The position numbers and the translations under genes are program-made. Positions 32,712 through 41,811 of a DNA stretch of 64,000 nt are shown here, piece after piece. A model generated the notes under the pieces. The model was not told where the DNA came from. It worked only from the letters and a program-made list of their open reading frames with translations, and ran no database searches. Origin of the DNA: Microbacterium hydrocarbonoxydans (GTDB lineage Bacteria; Actinomycetota; Actinomycetes; Actinomycetales; Microbacteriaceae). Positions within the stretch are counted from its first letter, which is position 1. Each line of letters begins with the position of its first letter. The stretch covers positions 558,001 through 622,000 of the forward strand of contig NZ_JAMBOY010000003.1 in NCBI RefSeq assembly GCF_023715885.1. Direction: 5' to 3'.

Positions 32712-34121
32712 TCAGCCGGCGGTCGGGCTGACCGTGATGCGCGCGACCTCCTGGAACATCTCGTCGGTGACGATGACGGTGTACGAGGCGCTCTGCGCGA
32801 CGTCGAAGGTGACCTTGCCGCTGACGGAGTCCCCGGCCTCGAGGTCGTCACTTCCGAGCTGTCCGTCGGCGAAGTAGTCGTAGGTGCCCTCGGCGCCCTC
32901 GGCGGTCTCGATCGCGAAGTAGATCGGGTTGACGTAGCTCGTGCCCTCGAGCCCGGTGACGGTCACATCGAGGGTGACGAAGCCGCCGTTCGTCGACGGG
33001 ATGCTGGTGCCGTCGGTCGTGCTCCACGTCGCCGTCGCGATGGTGATCTCGCTCGTGCCCGAGTACTGCTCGATGGTGACGGGCTCGCCGAGCGTGCCCT
33101 CCACGACCTCGGTCGGGGTCGAGGTGCCGTCCTCGGAGCCGTCGGTGCTGGAGTCGCTCGAGGGCGGGGAGGTCGGGAAGTCGCGCACGCTCTCCGTCGC
33201 GACAGCCGCGACGAAGAACACGAAGGCGACGACGGCGGCGATGATCGAACCGACGACCGAGACGATCAGGCCGGTGATGCCCGGCCATTTGCGGCCCTTC
33301 AAGAACAGAGAGATGAGGGAGACGATGAATCCCGCGCCGAGCAGGATGAACCCGATGATGTTGACCACGGGGATGAAGCCGAGGATGAAGCCGAGTGCGG
33401 CCAGCCCGAGACCGATGATCCCGACGACGGAGAGCGGCTTCGGTGCTGCGGGAGCGGAGGGGTAAACGCCGGGGTAGGCACCTGTCGGCGCAGCCGCCGG
33501 GTAGGCGTCCGCTCCCGGATAGGACGGTGCGGAGCCGGGGTACGTCGGAGCGCCGCCATAGCCGGGTGCCTGCGGCGGCTGTGGCGATCCCGGGTAGGAG
33601 GCCGCGGCTCCCGGGTACGACGGCGCAGGGTTCGCGTACGGGGGCACGTCGGTGCCGGATGTGCCGTATGCCGACGTGTCCGCGGCATCCTGGGCATTCG
33701 GCGCCGACCACGACGCCGCCGGTTCGGGAGCGGAGACCTGCTCGGCGGAGGCCTGGTCGGTTCCCGCCGACTGATCGGCAGCGGCAGAGGAGTGGGTAGA
33801 GGCGATATCGCCGGAGGGTGCATGCCCGGACTCCGACTCGGAGGACGGAGCCGGGGCGCCGGTGGACGGCTGCTCCCAAGAAGCGCTCTCGACGGCGGAG
33901 ATCGACTCCACGGCAGCCGCCGTCTCGGCGGCCGCGGCCGATTCCGGCACGCTCGGCTCGGCGGCGGACGAAGCAGGGCTCGAGGCGTCGACGGCGGACG
34001 ACGAGTCCGTGGTCTGCGAGGCACCGGGGTCGGCCGGAGCGAAGTGCTCCGTCCACTGCGTGCCGTCCCACCAGCGCTGACGTCCGGATCCGTCGTCATA
34101 CCAGCCTGCGGGCGTCGTCAT
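32712..34121 (-). CDS. DUF2510 membrane protein with extracytoplasmic C-terminal domain
   Basis: 469 residues. The N-terminal DUF2510 motif (PAGWYDDGSGRQRWWDGTQW) is followed by a Ser/Ala-rich stretch (~40-130) and Tyr-Pro-Gly repeats (~140-210, e.g. SYPGSPQPPQAPGYGG). Then come three hydrophobic segments (~225-320, DUF4190-like) and a Ser/Thr linker to a beta-rich domain of ~130 residues (ITIATATWSTTDGT and VNPIYFAIETAEG) resembling DUF4352/telokin-like domains. It may be a cell-envelope sensor or adhesin-like protein; function unknown. SD GAGGGGG precedes the ATG. Confidence 0.85.
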   Translation of the reverse strand: MTTPAGWYDDGSGRQRWWDGTQWTEHFAPADPGASQTTDSSSAVDASSPASSAAEPSVPESAAAAETAAAVESISAVESASWEQPSTGAPAPSSESESGHAPSGDIASTHSSAAADQSAGTDQASAEQVSAPEPAASWSAPNAQDAADTSAYGTSGTDVPPYANPAPSYPGAAASYPGSPQPPQAPGYGGAPTYPGSAPSYPGADAYPAAAPTGAYPGVYPSAPAAPKPLSVVGIIGLGLAALGFILGFIPVVNIIGFILLGAGFIVSLISLFLKGRKWPGITGLIVSVVGSIIAAVVAFVFFVAAVATESVRDFPTSPPSSDSSTDGSEDGTSTPTEVVEGTLGEPVTIEQYSGTSEITIATATWSTTDGTSIPSTNGGFVTLDVTVTGLEGTSYVNPIYFAIETAEGAEGTYDYFADGQLGSDDLEAGDSVSGKVTFDVAQSASYTVIVTDEMFQEVARITVSPTAG

Positions 34122-34262
34122 GGGGTCCCCCTCGAAGAATCGTCCGTGCGATCGGCACGGATCGGCAGCGCCGCTGAATACCGGCACATCATGTATAGCA
34201 GTGCGCCATGACGCGCAGGGGGCCACAGGGGTGTCGCTCGCGGGTGGAGTGATCCCCGCACT

Positions 34263-34268
34263 TAGGCT
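34263..34268 (+). promoter_or_regulatory. -10 hexamer for ftsE-ftsX
   Basis: TAGGCT with 9 nt to the ATG at 34278; leaderless or nearly so. Confidence 0.45.
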
Positions 34269-34277
34269 CGTATCGCC

Positions 34278-35345
34278 ATGATTCGGTTCGAGAACGTCAC
34301 GAAACGCTATCGCGGGACCACCAGGCCTGCTCTGTCCGGCGTCGACTTCGAGGTGCAGCGCGGGGAGTTCGTCTTCCTCGTCGGCGCCTCCGGGTCGGGG
34401 AAGTCGTCGTGTCTGCGACTGATCCTGCGCGAGGACGTGCCCACCTCGGGCCGGGTCGCCGTGCTCGGTCGCGACCTGCGGTCCCTCGCCAACCGCAAGG
34501 TCCCGTACTTCCGTCGTCACATCGGATCGGTCTTCCAGGACTTCCGACTCCTCCCGTCGAAGACCGTCTACCAGAACGTGGCCTTCACTCTGCAGGTGAC
34601 CGGGTCGTCGCGCGGTTTCATCCAGCAGGCCGTGCCGGAGGCCCTCGCCCTCGTCGGCCTCGACGGCAAGCAGAAGCGAATGCCGCACGAGCTCTCGGGT
34701 GGTGAGCAGCAGCGCGTCGCGATCGCGCGAGCGCTGGTCAACCGCCCCCAGGTGCTGCTGGCCGACGAGCCGACCGGAAACCTCGACCCCGCGACCTCCG
34801 TCGACATCATGCAGCTGCTCGCGCGCATCAACGCGGGCGGCACCACTGTGCTCATGGCGACACACGAGGCCGCCTTCGTCGACCAGATGCAGCGTCGCGT
34901 CATCGAGCTCCGCGACGGGGTCATGGTGCGCGACGAGGTGCACGGCGGCTACGGCGACACCTCGCAGATCCCGCGCCTCGTGCCGGAGGAGGTGCGAGGC
35001 GCTGCTGCTGCCGCCGCCCTCACCGCGGTGCAGGAGGTGCAGCGTCAGACCGCCGACCTCTCCGTCGTCCGCGCCGCCCTCGCCGAGGAGCTCAGCGCGC
35101 AGCGCAGAGCCGCCGCCGCTGCGCCGGACGCCGTGCCCACGGCATCCGAGACGCCGGAGGCGCAGGCCGTGCCCGCGGTGCCGGCCGTCGAAGAGGTTCC
35201 GGTCGTTGTGGAAACACCCGCCGCGCAGATTCCGCCGCGCACGCACCCCATCGTGCTGCCCGAGGTCGACGTCGCAGAGCTGGGGGTCGCCGATCGCCTC
35301 GGCCTCTCGGACGACGGCGACGAGAAGGTGGGGCCGACGTCATGA
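34278..35345 (+). CDS. ftsE: FtsE cell-division ABC ATPase with long C-terminal extension
   Basis: ATPase of the FtsEX complex that activates peptidoglycan hydrolases at the septum. Residues 1-225 are the standard domain: Walker A GASGSGKS (36-43), Q loop VFQDFRLLP, signature LSGGEQQR, Walker [14 protein letters not shown] and switch MATHEAAF. FtsE normally ends there (~229 residues); here ~125 more follow, Ala/Pro/Glu-rich and disordered-looking, ending [20 protein letters not shown]. Overlaps ftsX by 4 nt (ATGA). Confidence 0.95.
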   Translation: MIRFENVTKRYRGTTRPALSGVDFEVQRGEFVFLVGASGSGKSSCLRLILREDVPTSGRVAVLGRDLRSLANRKVPYFRRHIGSVFQDFRLLPSKTVYQNVAFTLQVTGSSRGFIQQAVPEALALVGLDGKQKRMPHELSGGEQQRVAIARALVNRPQVLLADEPTGNLDPATSVDIMQLLARINAGGTTVLMATHEAAFVDQMQRRVIELRDGVMVRDEVHGGYGDTSQIPRLVPEEVRGAAAAAALTAVQEVQRQTADLSVVRAALAEELSAQRRAAAAAPDAVPTASETPEAQAVPAVPAVEEVPVVVETPAAQIPPRTHPIVLPEVDVAELGVADRLGLSDDGDEKVGPTS

Positions 35346-36256
35346 GAATCGGACTCATCCTCATGGAGGCGCTCGTCGGCCTCCGCCGCAACATCTCGAT
35401 GGTCATCTCGGTCGTGCTCGTGACCTTCGTGTCGCTGACCTTCGTCGGGGCGGCCATCCTCATGCAGTCGCAGATCGGCACGATGCGCGGCTACTGGTCT
35501 GAGCGCGCCCAGGTCGCGGTCTACATGTGCTCGTCGATCTCGGAGTCGGAGACGTGCATCGATGGAGCGGCGACCGAGGACCAGGTCACGGCGGTACGCG
35601 ATCAGCTGGAGGGCGACGCGCTGGCTCCGCTCATCAGCGAGGTGACCTTCGACAGCAAGGAGGACACCTACGCGAAGCTCGTGGCCCAGCTCGGGGAGGA
35701 GCAGGCCAGCGTCATCACGCCGGACCAGGCGTTCGAGGTGTTCTTCGTCACGATGAAGGATCCGGGGCAGTCGCAGGTGATCGCCGAGGCTTTCAGCGGG
35801 GTCGCGGGGGTGGAGCAGGTCAGGGATCAGCTGCAGTACCTCGAACCCCTCTTCTCCGCCCTGACCGTCGCCACGTACATCGCGGTCGGCATCGCGGTGC
35901 TGATGCTCGTCGCCGCGATCCTGCTCATCGGGACAACGATCCGCCTGTCCGCATACGCGCGGCGCAAGGAGATCGGCATCATGCGTCTCGTCGGCGCCTC
36001 GAACCGATTCATCCAGACGCCCTTCGTGCTGGAGGGCGTGTTCGCCGCCTTCCTGGGGTCCGTTCTCGCCAGCGCAGCGGTCGTGGCGGGCGTGCACTTC
36101 GGCGTCAACGGCTATCTCCGCGGCCGGGTGCCGTTCATCACCACCTGGATCGGAATGCAGGATGCCGCGGTCGTCGTGCCCGTGCTGATCATCATCGGCG
36201 TCGTGCTCGCCGCGCTCTCGGCCGGCTTCGCGATCCGTCGGTGGCTTCGCACCTGA
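35342..36256 (+). CDS. ftsX: FtsX cell-division membrane protein
   Basis: Membrane subunit of FtsEX, 304 residues. One N-terminal transmembrane helix (20-45), an extracellular domain of ~130 residues that contacts hydrolase partners (with a Cys pair at [11 protein letters not shown]), then three more helices (~175-300). The coupling loop [19 protein letters not shown] is typical. Followed after 75 nt by smpB, a conserved actinobacterial order (prfB-ftsE-ftsX-smpB). Confidence 0.95.
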   Translation: MRIGLILMEALVGLRRNISMVISVVLVTFVSLTFVGAAILMQSQIGTMRGYWSERAQVAVYMCSSISESETCIDGAATEDQVTAVRDQLEGDALAPLISEVTFDSKEDTYAKLVAQLGEEQASVITPDQAFEVFFVTMKDPGQSQVIAEAFSGVAGVEQVRDQLQYLEPLFSALTVATYIAVGIAVLMLVAAILLIGTTIRLSAYARRKEIGIMRLVGASNRFIQTPFVLEGVFAAFLGSVLASAAVVAGVHFGVNGYLRGRVPFITTWIGMQDAAVVVPVLIIIGVVLAALSAGFAIRRWLRT

Positions 36257-36274
36257 CCCGGCGCGGTATAGACT
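36246..36274 (+). promoter_or_regulatory. Promoter of smpB
   Basis: TTCGCA (36246-36251), 17-nt spacer, TAGACT (36269-36274), giving a leader of about 50 nt before the ATG at 36332. AGGAGAG lies just upstream of that start. The -35 overlaps the last codons of ftsX. Confidence 0.5.
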
Positions 36275-36331
36275 GACAGGCTGCTCGGTGACGGATCGCG
36301 TCACCGACGTCGTCACGCACAGGAGAGAATC

Positions 36332-36808
36332 ATGCCCAGGGAACGCGGGGAGAAGGTCATCGCGACCAATCGTCGCGCACGTCACGACTACAACATCGAG
36401 AAGTCGTACGAGGCGGGGATGGTGCTCACCGGCACCGAGGTCAAGTCACTGCGTCAGGGACGCGCGAACCTCAGCGACGGGTACGCGTTCGTCAAGGGTA
36501 ACGAGGTCTTCCTCGACGCCGTGCACATCCCCGAGTACTCGCAGGGACACTGGACCAATCATTCGGCCAAGCGCATCCGCAAGCTGCTTCTGCACCGCGA
36601 GGAGATCGCGAAGCTCGCGCACGCCGTCTCGGCGGGCGGCTACACGCTCATCCCGCTGAAGCTCTACTTCTCCGACGGTCGAGCCAAGGTGGAGATCGCT
36701 CTCGCGAAGGGCAAGCGCGAATACGACAAGCGGCAGACCCTGCGCGAGAGGCAGGACACACGCGAGGCCGAGCGCGCCATGCGCCTGCGCAATCGCGTGG
36801 GCGAGTGA
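36332..36808 (+). CDS. smpB: SmpB, tmRNA-binding protein
   Basis: Trans-translation factor that brings tmRNA to stalled ribosomes. 158 residues, with the OB-fold core ([20 protein letters not shown] and [20 protein letters not shown]) and the basic C-terminal tail ([19 protein letters not shown]). No ssrA gene is seen in the window. The stop abuts the convergent peptidase stop with no spacer (TGATCA). Confidence 0.96.
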   Translation: MPRERGEKVIATNRRARHDYNIEKSYEAGMVLTGTEVKSLRQGRANLSDGYAFVKGNEVFLDAVHIPEYSQGHWTNHSAKRIRKLLLHREEIAKLAHAVSAGGYTLIPLKLYFSDGRAKVEIALAKGKREYDKRQTLRERQDTREAERAMRLRNRVGE

Positions 36809-38674
36809 TCAGTCGGCCGGTCTGAATCCGAACACCCGGCCGAGGAACGCGAGCTCGCGTTCGAGAGCGTCGATGATGGTCTCCGCGGCCCGGAACCCGT
36901 GCCCCTCGGACGGATAGAGCACGTACTCATGGTCGACTCCACGCGCTGCCAGCGCATCGCGGATCGCCTCCGACTGCGCCGGCGGTACGATGCGGTCGTC
37001 CCCGCCCTGCATGAGCAGCACGGGCACGTCGATGCGATCGGCGTGCGTGAGCGGTGAGCGCTCGACGTACAGCTGCTCCGCCTCGGGGAGCGGGCCGACG
37101 AGCCCCTCGATGTAGTGCGCCTCGAAATCGTGCGAGTGCTCGACGAGCATCCGCAGATCGGCGACGCCGTACCGACTGATACCGGCCGCGAACGTGCCTC
37201 CGCGCACCAACGCCGACAGCACCGTCCAGCCGCCGGCAGAACCGCCCTTGATCGCGATGCGCGCCGGGTCGGCCATCCCGGCTGCGACGAGCCCACGGGC
37301 CGCGGCGACCACGTCGTCGACGTCCGCGACGCCCCACCCGCCCTCCAGTCGCTCTCGATACGCGCGCCCGTACCCGCTCGAACCGCCGTAGTTCACGTCG
37401 AGCACGCCGATGCCCCGACTCGTGTAGAACGCGATGGACGGGGACGCGGCTCCGGTGACGTGAGCGGTGGGACCGCCGTGCACGAGCACGACGTACGGTG
37501 GCAGCTCGCCCTCGGGGGCGGTCGCCGAGGGGTTCGCCGGCGGGTAGGCGAAGGCGTGCACGGGCCCGCGGGCGCCGTCGACGACGAGGGCGGATGCCGT
37601 CGGCATCCACGCCGGGTCGGCCGGCGTGCCGCCGGCGACCGGCGCGATGCTGCCGGAGTCGACATCGACGAGCCACAGGCCGGGCGAGCCGGCCGAGCTG
37701 GAGCCCGACAGCAGCACGCGCGACCCTGACGCATCGTCCACGCTCACATGCCCGTCGGTCGGGACGATCAGCGGGCGGGCGCTGCCGTCCGGGGACACCA
37801 CGACGACGGCATCTCTGCCGTTCGTGCGCACGGCGACGATACGCCCGTCGTCGAGAGGCCGGAACCAGCGGTTGCCGAGGACCCAGAGTCCGTAACCGGT
37901 ATCCGCATCCGCCTCCGCGCCTGTCGCGGGCTCCGGAGCGGCGGGATGTCCGTCGTGATCCATGCGCACCCTGTGCAGGGTCCATCGGCCGGTGGGGTCA
38001 TCGGCGAACACGAGCTCGTCATCGCTGGTCCACTCCGGCTGCAGGGCGGCGCGTGTCGGCACGACGCTCGTGTGCGACCCGTCGGCGATCGCGAGACGCG
38101 CCGACTGCCACGGCATCCGCGCCGCGTCCCACTGGACCCACGCGACCCGGCCTCCGTCGGGCGACGGTGCAGGATGCGCGAAGAAGCCCTCACCCTCGAC
38201 GATCACTTGTACCGCTCCGGGGTCGTCCGCCGCCGACGCGTCGGTGGGGATCTCGACGATGGCTCGGCGGTGCGGGTCGACGGTCAGGTCCTCGCGCACC
38301 GCGAACAGCCGCCCGTGCTGCAGGCGGAGTCCGCCGTGGGCAGGCCCGGGCGGGGTCAGCTCCACGGGATCGCCGCCTCGCGCCACCTTCCGCACGCGCT
38401 GGTCCTTCGCGTCGACGAAGTAGAGCGTTCCATCGTCGTCGGCCGTCCAGGCGCCTCCACCGTACTCGTGCACTCGTGAGCGCGCGCTCCACGGCGCAGG
38501 AAGCACCTGGGCGCCGGTCGAACTCCGCACTGTCACGCGCCCGCCCTCGGCCGGGACCGACTCGCCCCACCAGATGTCGTCGCCGACGAACCGTGCGCCG
38601 TCGATGCGGGGCGATGAGGCGGCGACGGATGCCGGAGTGAAGGGTGAGGGCCAGGAGCCGAACGGTGCGGACAT
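36809..38674 (-). CDS. S9 family prolyl-oligopeptidase-like peptidase
   Basis: 621-residue serine peptidase of the prolyl oligopeptidase/acylaminoacyl peptidase group. An N-terminal beta-propeller (~1-380) gates an alpha/beta-hydrolase domain. The catalytic Ser479 is in GGSAGGW, the likely Asp560 in GGDDRIVPP and His592 in SEGHGF. No signal peptide, so cytoplasmic. The ATG lies 6 nt after TAGGCT. Confidence 0.92.
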   Translation of the reverse strand: MSAPFGSWPSPFTPASVAASSPRIDGARFVGDDIWWGESVPAEGGRVTVRSSTGAQVLPAPWSARSRVHEYGGGAWTADDDGTLYFVDAKDQRVRKVARGGDPVELTPPGPAHGGLRLQHGRLFAVREDLTVDPHRRAIVEIPTDASAADDPGAVQVIVEGEGFFAHPAPSPDGGRVAWVQWDAARMPWQSARLAIADGSHTSVVPTRAALQPEWTSDDELVFADDPTGRWTLHRVRMDHDGHPAAPEPATGAEADADTGYGLWVLGNRWFRPLDDGRIVAVRTNGRDAVVVVSPDGSARPLIVPTDGHVSVDDASGSRVLLSGSSSAGSPGLWLVDVDSGSIAPVAGGTPADPAWMPTASALVVDGARGPVHAFAYPPANPSATAPEGELPPYVVLVHGGPTAHVTGAASPSIAFYTSRGIGVLDVNYGGSSGYGRAYRERLEGGWGVADVDDVVAAARGLVAAGMADPARIAIKGGSAGGWTVLSALVRGGTFAAGISRYGVADLRMLVEHSHDFEAHYIEGLVGPLPEAEQLYVERSPLTHADRIDVPVLLMQGGDDRIVPPAQSEAIRDALAARGVDHEYVLYPSEGHGFRAAETIIDALERELAFLGRVFGFRPAD

Positions 38675-38680
38675 GCCTCG

Positions 38681-38686
38681 AGCCTA
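38681..38686 (-). promoter_or_regulatory. -10 hexamer for the S9 peptidase gene
   Basis: TAGGCT on the minus strand, exactly 6 nt before the ATG at 38674. Leaderless arrangement. Confidence 0.5.
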
Positions 38687-38725
38687 GGCCGCGCCGATCT
38701 CCCGGCGCGGCTCGAGCGGATGCCG

Positions 38726-39412
38726 TCAGACCGCGCGCAGGACCGCCACGACCTTGCCGAGGACCACGGCTTCGTCGCCGAGGATGGGCTCGAACGCCGA
38801 GTTGCGCGGTAGCAGCCAGGTGTGGCCGTCGCGGCGGCGCAGCACTTTGACGGTCGCCTCGCCGTCGAGCATCGCGGCGACGATCTCGCCGTTCTCCGCG
38901 CTGTTCTGCGAGCGGACGACGACCCAGTCGCCGTCGCAGATCGCGGCGTCGATCATGGACTCGCCGGAGACCTTGAGCATGAACAGGTCGCCCTTGCCCA
39001 CGAGCTGGCGGGGGAGCGGGAAGATCTCCTCGACCTGCTGGTCGGCGGTGATCGGCACGCCGGCGGCGATGCGACCGACGAGCGGGACGAGGGCGGCGTC
39101 GCCCACCGGGGTGGCGACATCGGCCGGGTTCTCGGTGCCGGTGCCCGGCAGGTCGATCAGCACCTCCATGGCGCGGGTCTTGCCGGGATCGCGCCGTAGA
39201 TAACCGCTCAACTCGAGCTGTCCGAGCTGATGGGTCACGCTGGAGAGCGACTTCAGCCCCACCGCGTCGCCGATCTCGCGCATACTCGGCGGGTACCCGT
39301 AGCGGCTGATCGACGTCTGGATGACCTCGAGGATCGCCATCTGCTTCGGGCTGAGGCTCTTCCTCCGCCGAGTGCGCGGCGCCTCGGACTCGGGGGCGGA
39401 GATCTCGCTCAT
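38726..39412 (-). CDS. lexA: LexA, SOS repressor
   Basis: Self-cleaving repressor of DNA-damage genes, 228 residues. Winged HTH at ~20-80 ([20 protein letters not shown], then [16 protein letters not shown]), the Ala117-Gly118 cleavage site in GRIAAGVP, and the Ser152/Lys189 catalytic dyad in GESMIDAA and EATVKVL. SD GAGGAG lies 5 nt before the ATG. Divergent from a LysM protein gene across a 290-bp gap that holds SOS-box-like elements, so autoregulation is expected. Confidence 0.96.
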   Translation of the reverse strand: MSEISAPESEAPRTRRRKSLSPKQMAILEVIQTSISRYGYPPSMREIGDAVGLKSLSSVTHQLGQLELSGYLRRDPGKTRAMEVLIDLPGTGTENPADVATPVGDAALVPLVGRIAAGVPITADQQVEEIFPLPRQLVGKGDLFMLKVSGESMIDAAICDGDWVVVRSQNSAENGEIVAAMLDGEATVKVLRRRDGHTWLLPRNSAFEPILGDEAVVLGKVVAVLRAV

Positions 39413-39481
39413 GGTGCTCCTCAGGTGTGCGGTATCGCGGTCCGGATTCGAATGTCGGTGGTCCGTGATGGGGTGTGCGTA

Positions 39482-39599
39482 TCGAAACCGTATCCGAGAA
39501 TCGCGCCGATCTGGAAGATCTGTTCGAGCGTGTCGGCCGATTCGGAGGTCGGGTTTCGAAGAACTCTTGACAGATGTTCGAATTCGAAGATACCTTCGG
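39482..39599. promoter_or_regulatory. Cluster of SOS-box-like palindromes between lexA and the LysM gene
   Basis: Compared with the actinobacterial box TCGAAC-N4-GTTCGA: TCGAAA-CCGT-ATCCGA at 39482-39497, TGGAAG-ATCT-GTTCGA at 39512-39527 (right half perfect), a TTCGAATTCGAA palindrome at 39577-39588, and TCGAAG-ATAC-CTTCGG at 39584-39599 (symmetric central change). The last two cover the spacer and -10 of the LysM gene promoter; the first two lie toward lexA. LexA binding is inferred. Confidence 0.6.
39567..39596 (+). promoter_or_regulatory. Strong promoter of the LysM protein gene
   Basis: A perfect -35 TTGACA (39567-39572), with ATACCT 17 nt or TACCTT 18 nt downstream (39590-39596) as -10. 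It is the only consensus TTGACA noticed upstream of a gene in the window, as expected for a tightly repressed, strongly inducible promoter. The transcript would have a ~100-nt leader. Confidence 0.6.
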
Positions 39600-39702
39600 A
39601 ACGTAGCTTCGCATTCTCGGCTCCCGGCCGAGTCGCGGATGCGAACGCTACGCCAACTTCACCGCTGACGCGGATGCGCAGCGGTAGAGCAGAGGAGCAG
39701 AG

Positions 39703-40065
39703 ATGAGCACCATCACCTTCAGCAACGCAGCGGTCCTTCCGGCACGTCCGGCGACGCGGCTCCGGCTGACGGCGCGCGGTCGCCGCTTGCTGCTCGCTCT
39801 CGCTGCCGTCCCGCTCGCCGGGGGCATCGCGTTCGCTGCTCTGAGCGGGGGCACCGCCCTCGCCTCGAACGAGAGCGTCGTGACGGCCTCGTTCGAGACC
39901 GTCACGGTCATGCCGGGCGACACCCTGTGGTCGATCGCGGAGAGCGTCGCCCCCGGTGCGGACCCGCGAGAGGTCATCGGCGACATCACGCGACTGAACG
40001 TCCTGCAGGGCGGCGCGCTGCAGATCGGGCAGGAGATCGCGATCCCCGCACAGTACTCCGAATGA
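39703..40065 (+). CDS. LysM-domain membrane protein, probable SOS cell-division inhibitor (YneA/Rv2719c-like)
   Basis: 120-residue protein: a short basic cytoplasmic N-terminus, one transmembrane helix (~28-50, LLLALAAVPLAGGIAFAALSG) and a single extracellular LysM domain (~66-116, VMPGDTLWSIAESV, then LQGGALQIGQEIAIP). Architecture, size and location divergent to lexA match B. subtilis YneA and M. tuberculosis Rv2719c, SOS-induced proteins that delay division. Function here is inferred from that synteny. Confidence 0.85.
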   Translation: MSTITFSNAAVLPARPATRLRLTARGRRLLLALAAVPLAGGIAFAALSGGTALASNESVVTASFETVTVMPGDTLWSIAESVAPGADPREVIGDITRLNVLQGGALQIGQEIAIPAQYSE

Positions 40066-40098
40066 CGTCACTCGGCAGCCCGGCATCACTGCGCGGCC

Positions 40099-40104
40099 TA
40101 CCAT
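40099..40104 (+). promoter_or_regulatory. -10 hexamer for the hisC-hisB-hisH operon
   Basis: TACCAT with 7 nt to the GTG at 40112. It contains the in-frame ATG at 40103, so transcription from it would exclude that alternative start. Confidence 0.45.
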
Positions 40105-40111
40105 GGGAAGG

Positions 40112-41197
40112 GTGACCGCATCACTCGCCGACCTGCCGCTTCGTGACGATCTCCGAGGACTCACGCCCTACGGGGCTCCCCAGGCGCCACTTCCCATCGC
40201 GCTGAACGTGAACGAGAACACGCATCCGGTTCCGGATGCGGTGGCGAGCGACATCCTCGACGACATCGCCGTGGCGCTGCGCGACGTCAACCGCTATCCC
40301 GACCGCGAGTTCACCACCCTGCGCGAGAGTTTCGCGGAGTATCTCGGTCACGGCCTTGTGGCTGAGCAGATCTGGGCCGGCAACGGCTCCAACGAGGTTC
40401 TGCAGCACATCCTGCAGGCGTTCGGCGGGCCGGGGCGCACCGCCTTCAGCTTCGCGCCCACGTACTCCATGTATCCGCTCATCGCGAAGGGTACGGGGGC
40501 GACCTGGATCGCCGGCACGCGACAGCCCGATTACTCGCTGACCCCCGACGACGCCGCCGCACAGGTCGAGGATGCCGATCCGGATGTGATCCTGTTGTGC
40601 GCGCCGAACAATCCCACCGGCACACCGCTGTCGCTCGATGTGATCGAGGCGGTGTACGAGGTCAGTCGCGGAGTCGTGGTCGTGGATGAGGCGTATCAGG
40701 AGTTCGCTCCGCACGACGCGCCGTCGGCGTTGACCCTGCTCGACGGGCGCCCCCGTCTCGCGATCTCGCGCACGATGAGCAAGGCCTTCGCCTTCGCCGG
40801 CGCACGTGTCGGCTATCTCGCGGCGGATCCCGCCTTGATCGACGCCCTGCGCCTCGTCCGGCTGCCCTACCACCTGAGCGCGCTCACGCAGGCCGCCGCC
40901 ATCGCCGCGCTGCGAAACGCCGACGTGATGCTGGGCATGGTCGAGGAGATCGTCGAGCAGCGGGACCGCATCTCCGCGACGCTCGAGGCGCTCGGCTACA
41001 CGCCGCACGAATCGTGGTCCAACTTCGTGCTCTTCGGCGGTGTCTCCGACCCCGCCTCCGTCTGGCAGCAGCTGTACGACCGCGGCGTGCTGATCCGCGA
41101 CGTGGGCATCCCCGGTCACCTCCGCGTCACCGCCGGCACGGAGGCGGAGACGACCGCGTTCCTCGACGCACTGGCCTCGATAGGATCGGCTTCATGA
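40112..41197 (+). CDS. hisC: Histidinol-phosphate aminotransferase
   Basis: PLP enzyme converting imidazole-acetol phosphate and glutamate to histidinol phosphate. 361 residues from GTG 40112 (three more from ATG 40103). Features: [11 protein letters not shown] near the N-terminus, [20 protein letters not shown] and the PLP Lys in [17 protein letters not shown] (about residue 224). First gene of hisC-hisB-hisH; overlaps hisB by 4 nt. Confidence 0.95.
   Translation: MTASLADLPLRDDLRGLTPYGAPQAPLPIALNVNENTHPVPDAVASDILDDIAVALRDVNRYPDREFTTLRESFAEYLGHGLVAEQIWAGNGSNEVLQHILQAFGGPGRTAFSFAPTYSMYPLIAKGTGATWIAGTRQPDYSLTPDDAAAQVEDADPDVILLCAPNNPTGTPLSLDVIEAVYEVSRGVVVVDEAYQEFAPHDAPSALTLLDGRPRLAISRTMSKAFAFAGARVGYLAADPALIDALRLVRLPYHLSALTQAAAIAALRNADVMLGMVEEIVEQRDRISATLEALGYTPHESWSNFVLFGGVSDPASVWQQLYDRGVLIRDVGIPGHLRVTAGTEAETTAFLDALASIGSAS
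41181..41186 (+). promoter_or_regulatory. Possible internal promoter for hisB
   Basis: TAGGAT inside the 3' end of hisC, 7 nt before the hisB ATG at 41194. It fits the leaderless pattern but could be chance in coding sequence. Confidence 0.3.
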
Positions 41198-41811
41198 GCA
41201 GTACCGCCCTGACCCCGCGCACCGCGACGCGTGTGCGCAGCACATCGGAGTCCACCGTCGAGCTCGAGCTGAACCTCGACGGCACCGGTGCGAGCCGGAT
41301 CGACACGTCGGTGCCGTTCTTCGACCACATGCTGACGGCTTTCGCGAAGCACTCGCTGACCGACCTCACCGTCCGCGCGTCGGGCGACACGAACATCGAC
41401 GCGCACCACACCGTGGAGGACATCTCGATCGTGCTCGGACAGGCGATCCGCGATGCGCTCGGTGACAAGTCCGGCATCTCCCGCTATGGCGACGCTCTGG
41501 TCCCTCTCGACGAGGCGCTCGCTCAGGCCGTCGTCGACATCTCCGGGCGTCCGTACCTCGTCCACACGGGCGAGCCGGCGGGTTTCGAGCACCACCTGAT
41601 CGGCGGCCACTTCACCGGCTCGCTCGTACGACACACGTTCGAGGCCATCACGTTCAACGCCGGCTTGACTGTGCACGTCCGGGTCCTGGGCGGGCGCGAC
41701 CCGCACCACATCGCCGAAGCCGAGTACAAAGCGTTCGCGAGGGCGTTCCGTCAGGCCAAGGCGCTCGACCCGCTCGTCGACGGCATCCCCTCGACCAAGG
41801 GCGCACTGTGA
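41194..41811 (+). CDS. hisB: Imidazoleglycerol-phosphate dehydratase
   Basis: Mn-dependent dehydratase of histidine synthesis, 205 residues. The His-rich metal motifs [14 protein letters not shown] and [10 protein letters not shown], plus [17 protein letters not shown], are intact; [15 protein letters not shown] is the conserved opening. Monofunctional (no phosphatase domain). Overlaps hisC (ATGA) and hisH (GTGA). Confidence 0.96.
   Translation: MSSTALTPRTATRVRSTSESTVELELNLDGTGASRIDTSVPFFDHMLTAFAKHSLTDLTVRASGDTNIDAHHTVEDISIVLGQAIRDALGDKSGISRYGDALVPLDEALAQAVVDISGRPYLVHTGEPAGFEHHLIGGHFTGSLVRHTFEAITFNAGLTVHVRVLGGRDPHHIAEAEYKAFARAFRQAKALDPLVDGIPSTKGAL

Noticed and set aside
36257-36331. Looked for ssrA (tmRNA) beside smpB
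   Set aside because: The gap is only 75 nt and downstream is directly the peptidase gene; no tmRNA-like sequence with a tag ORF was seen in the window.
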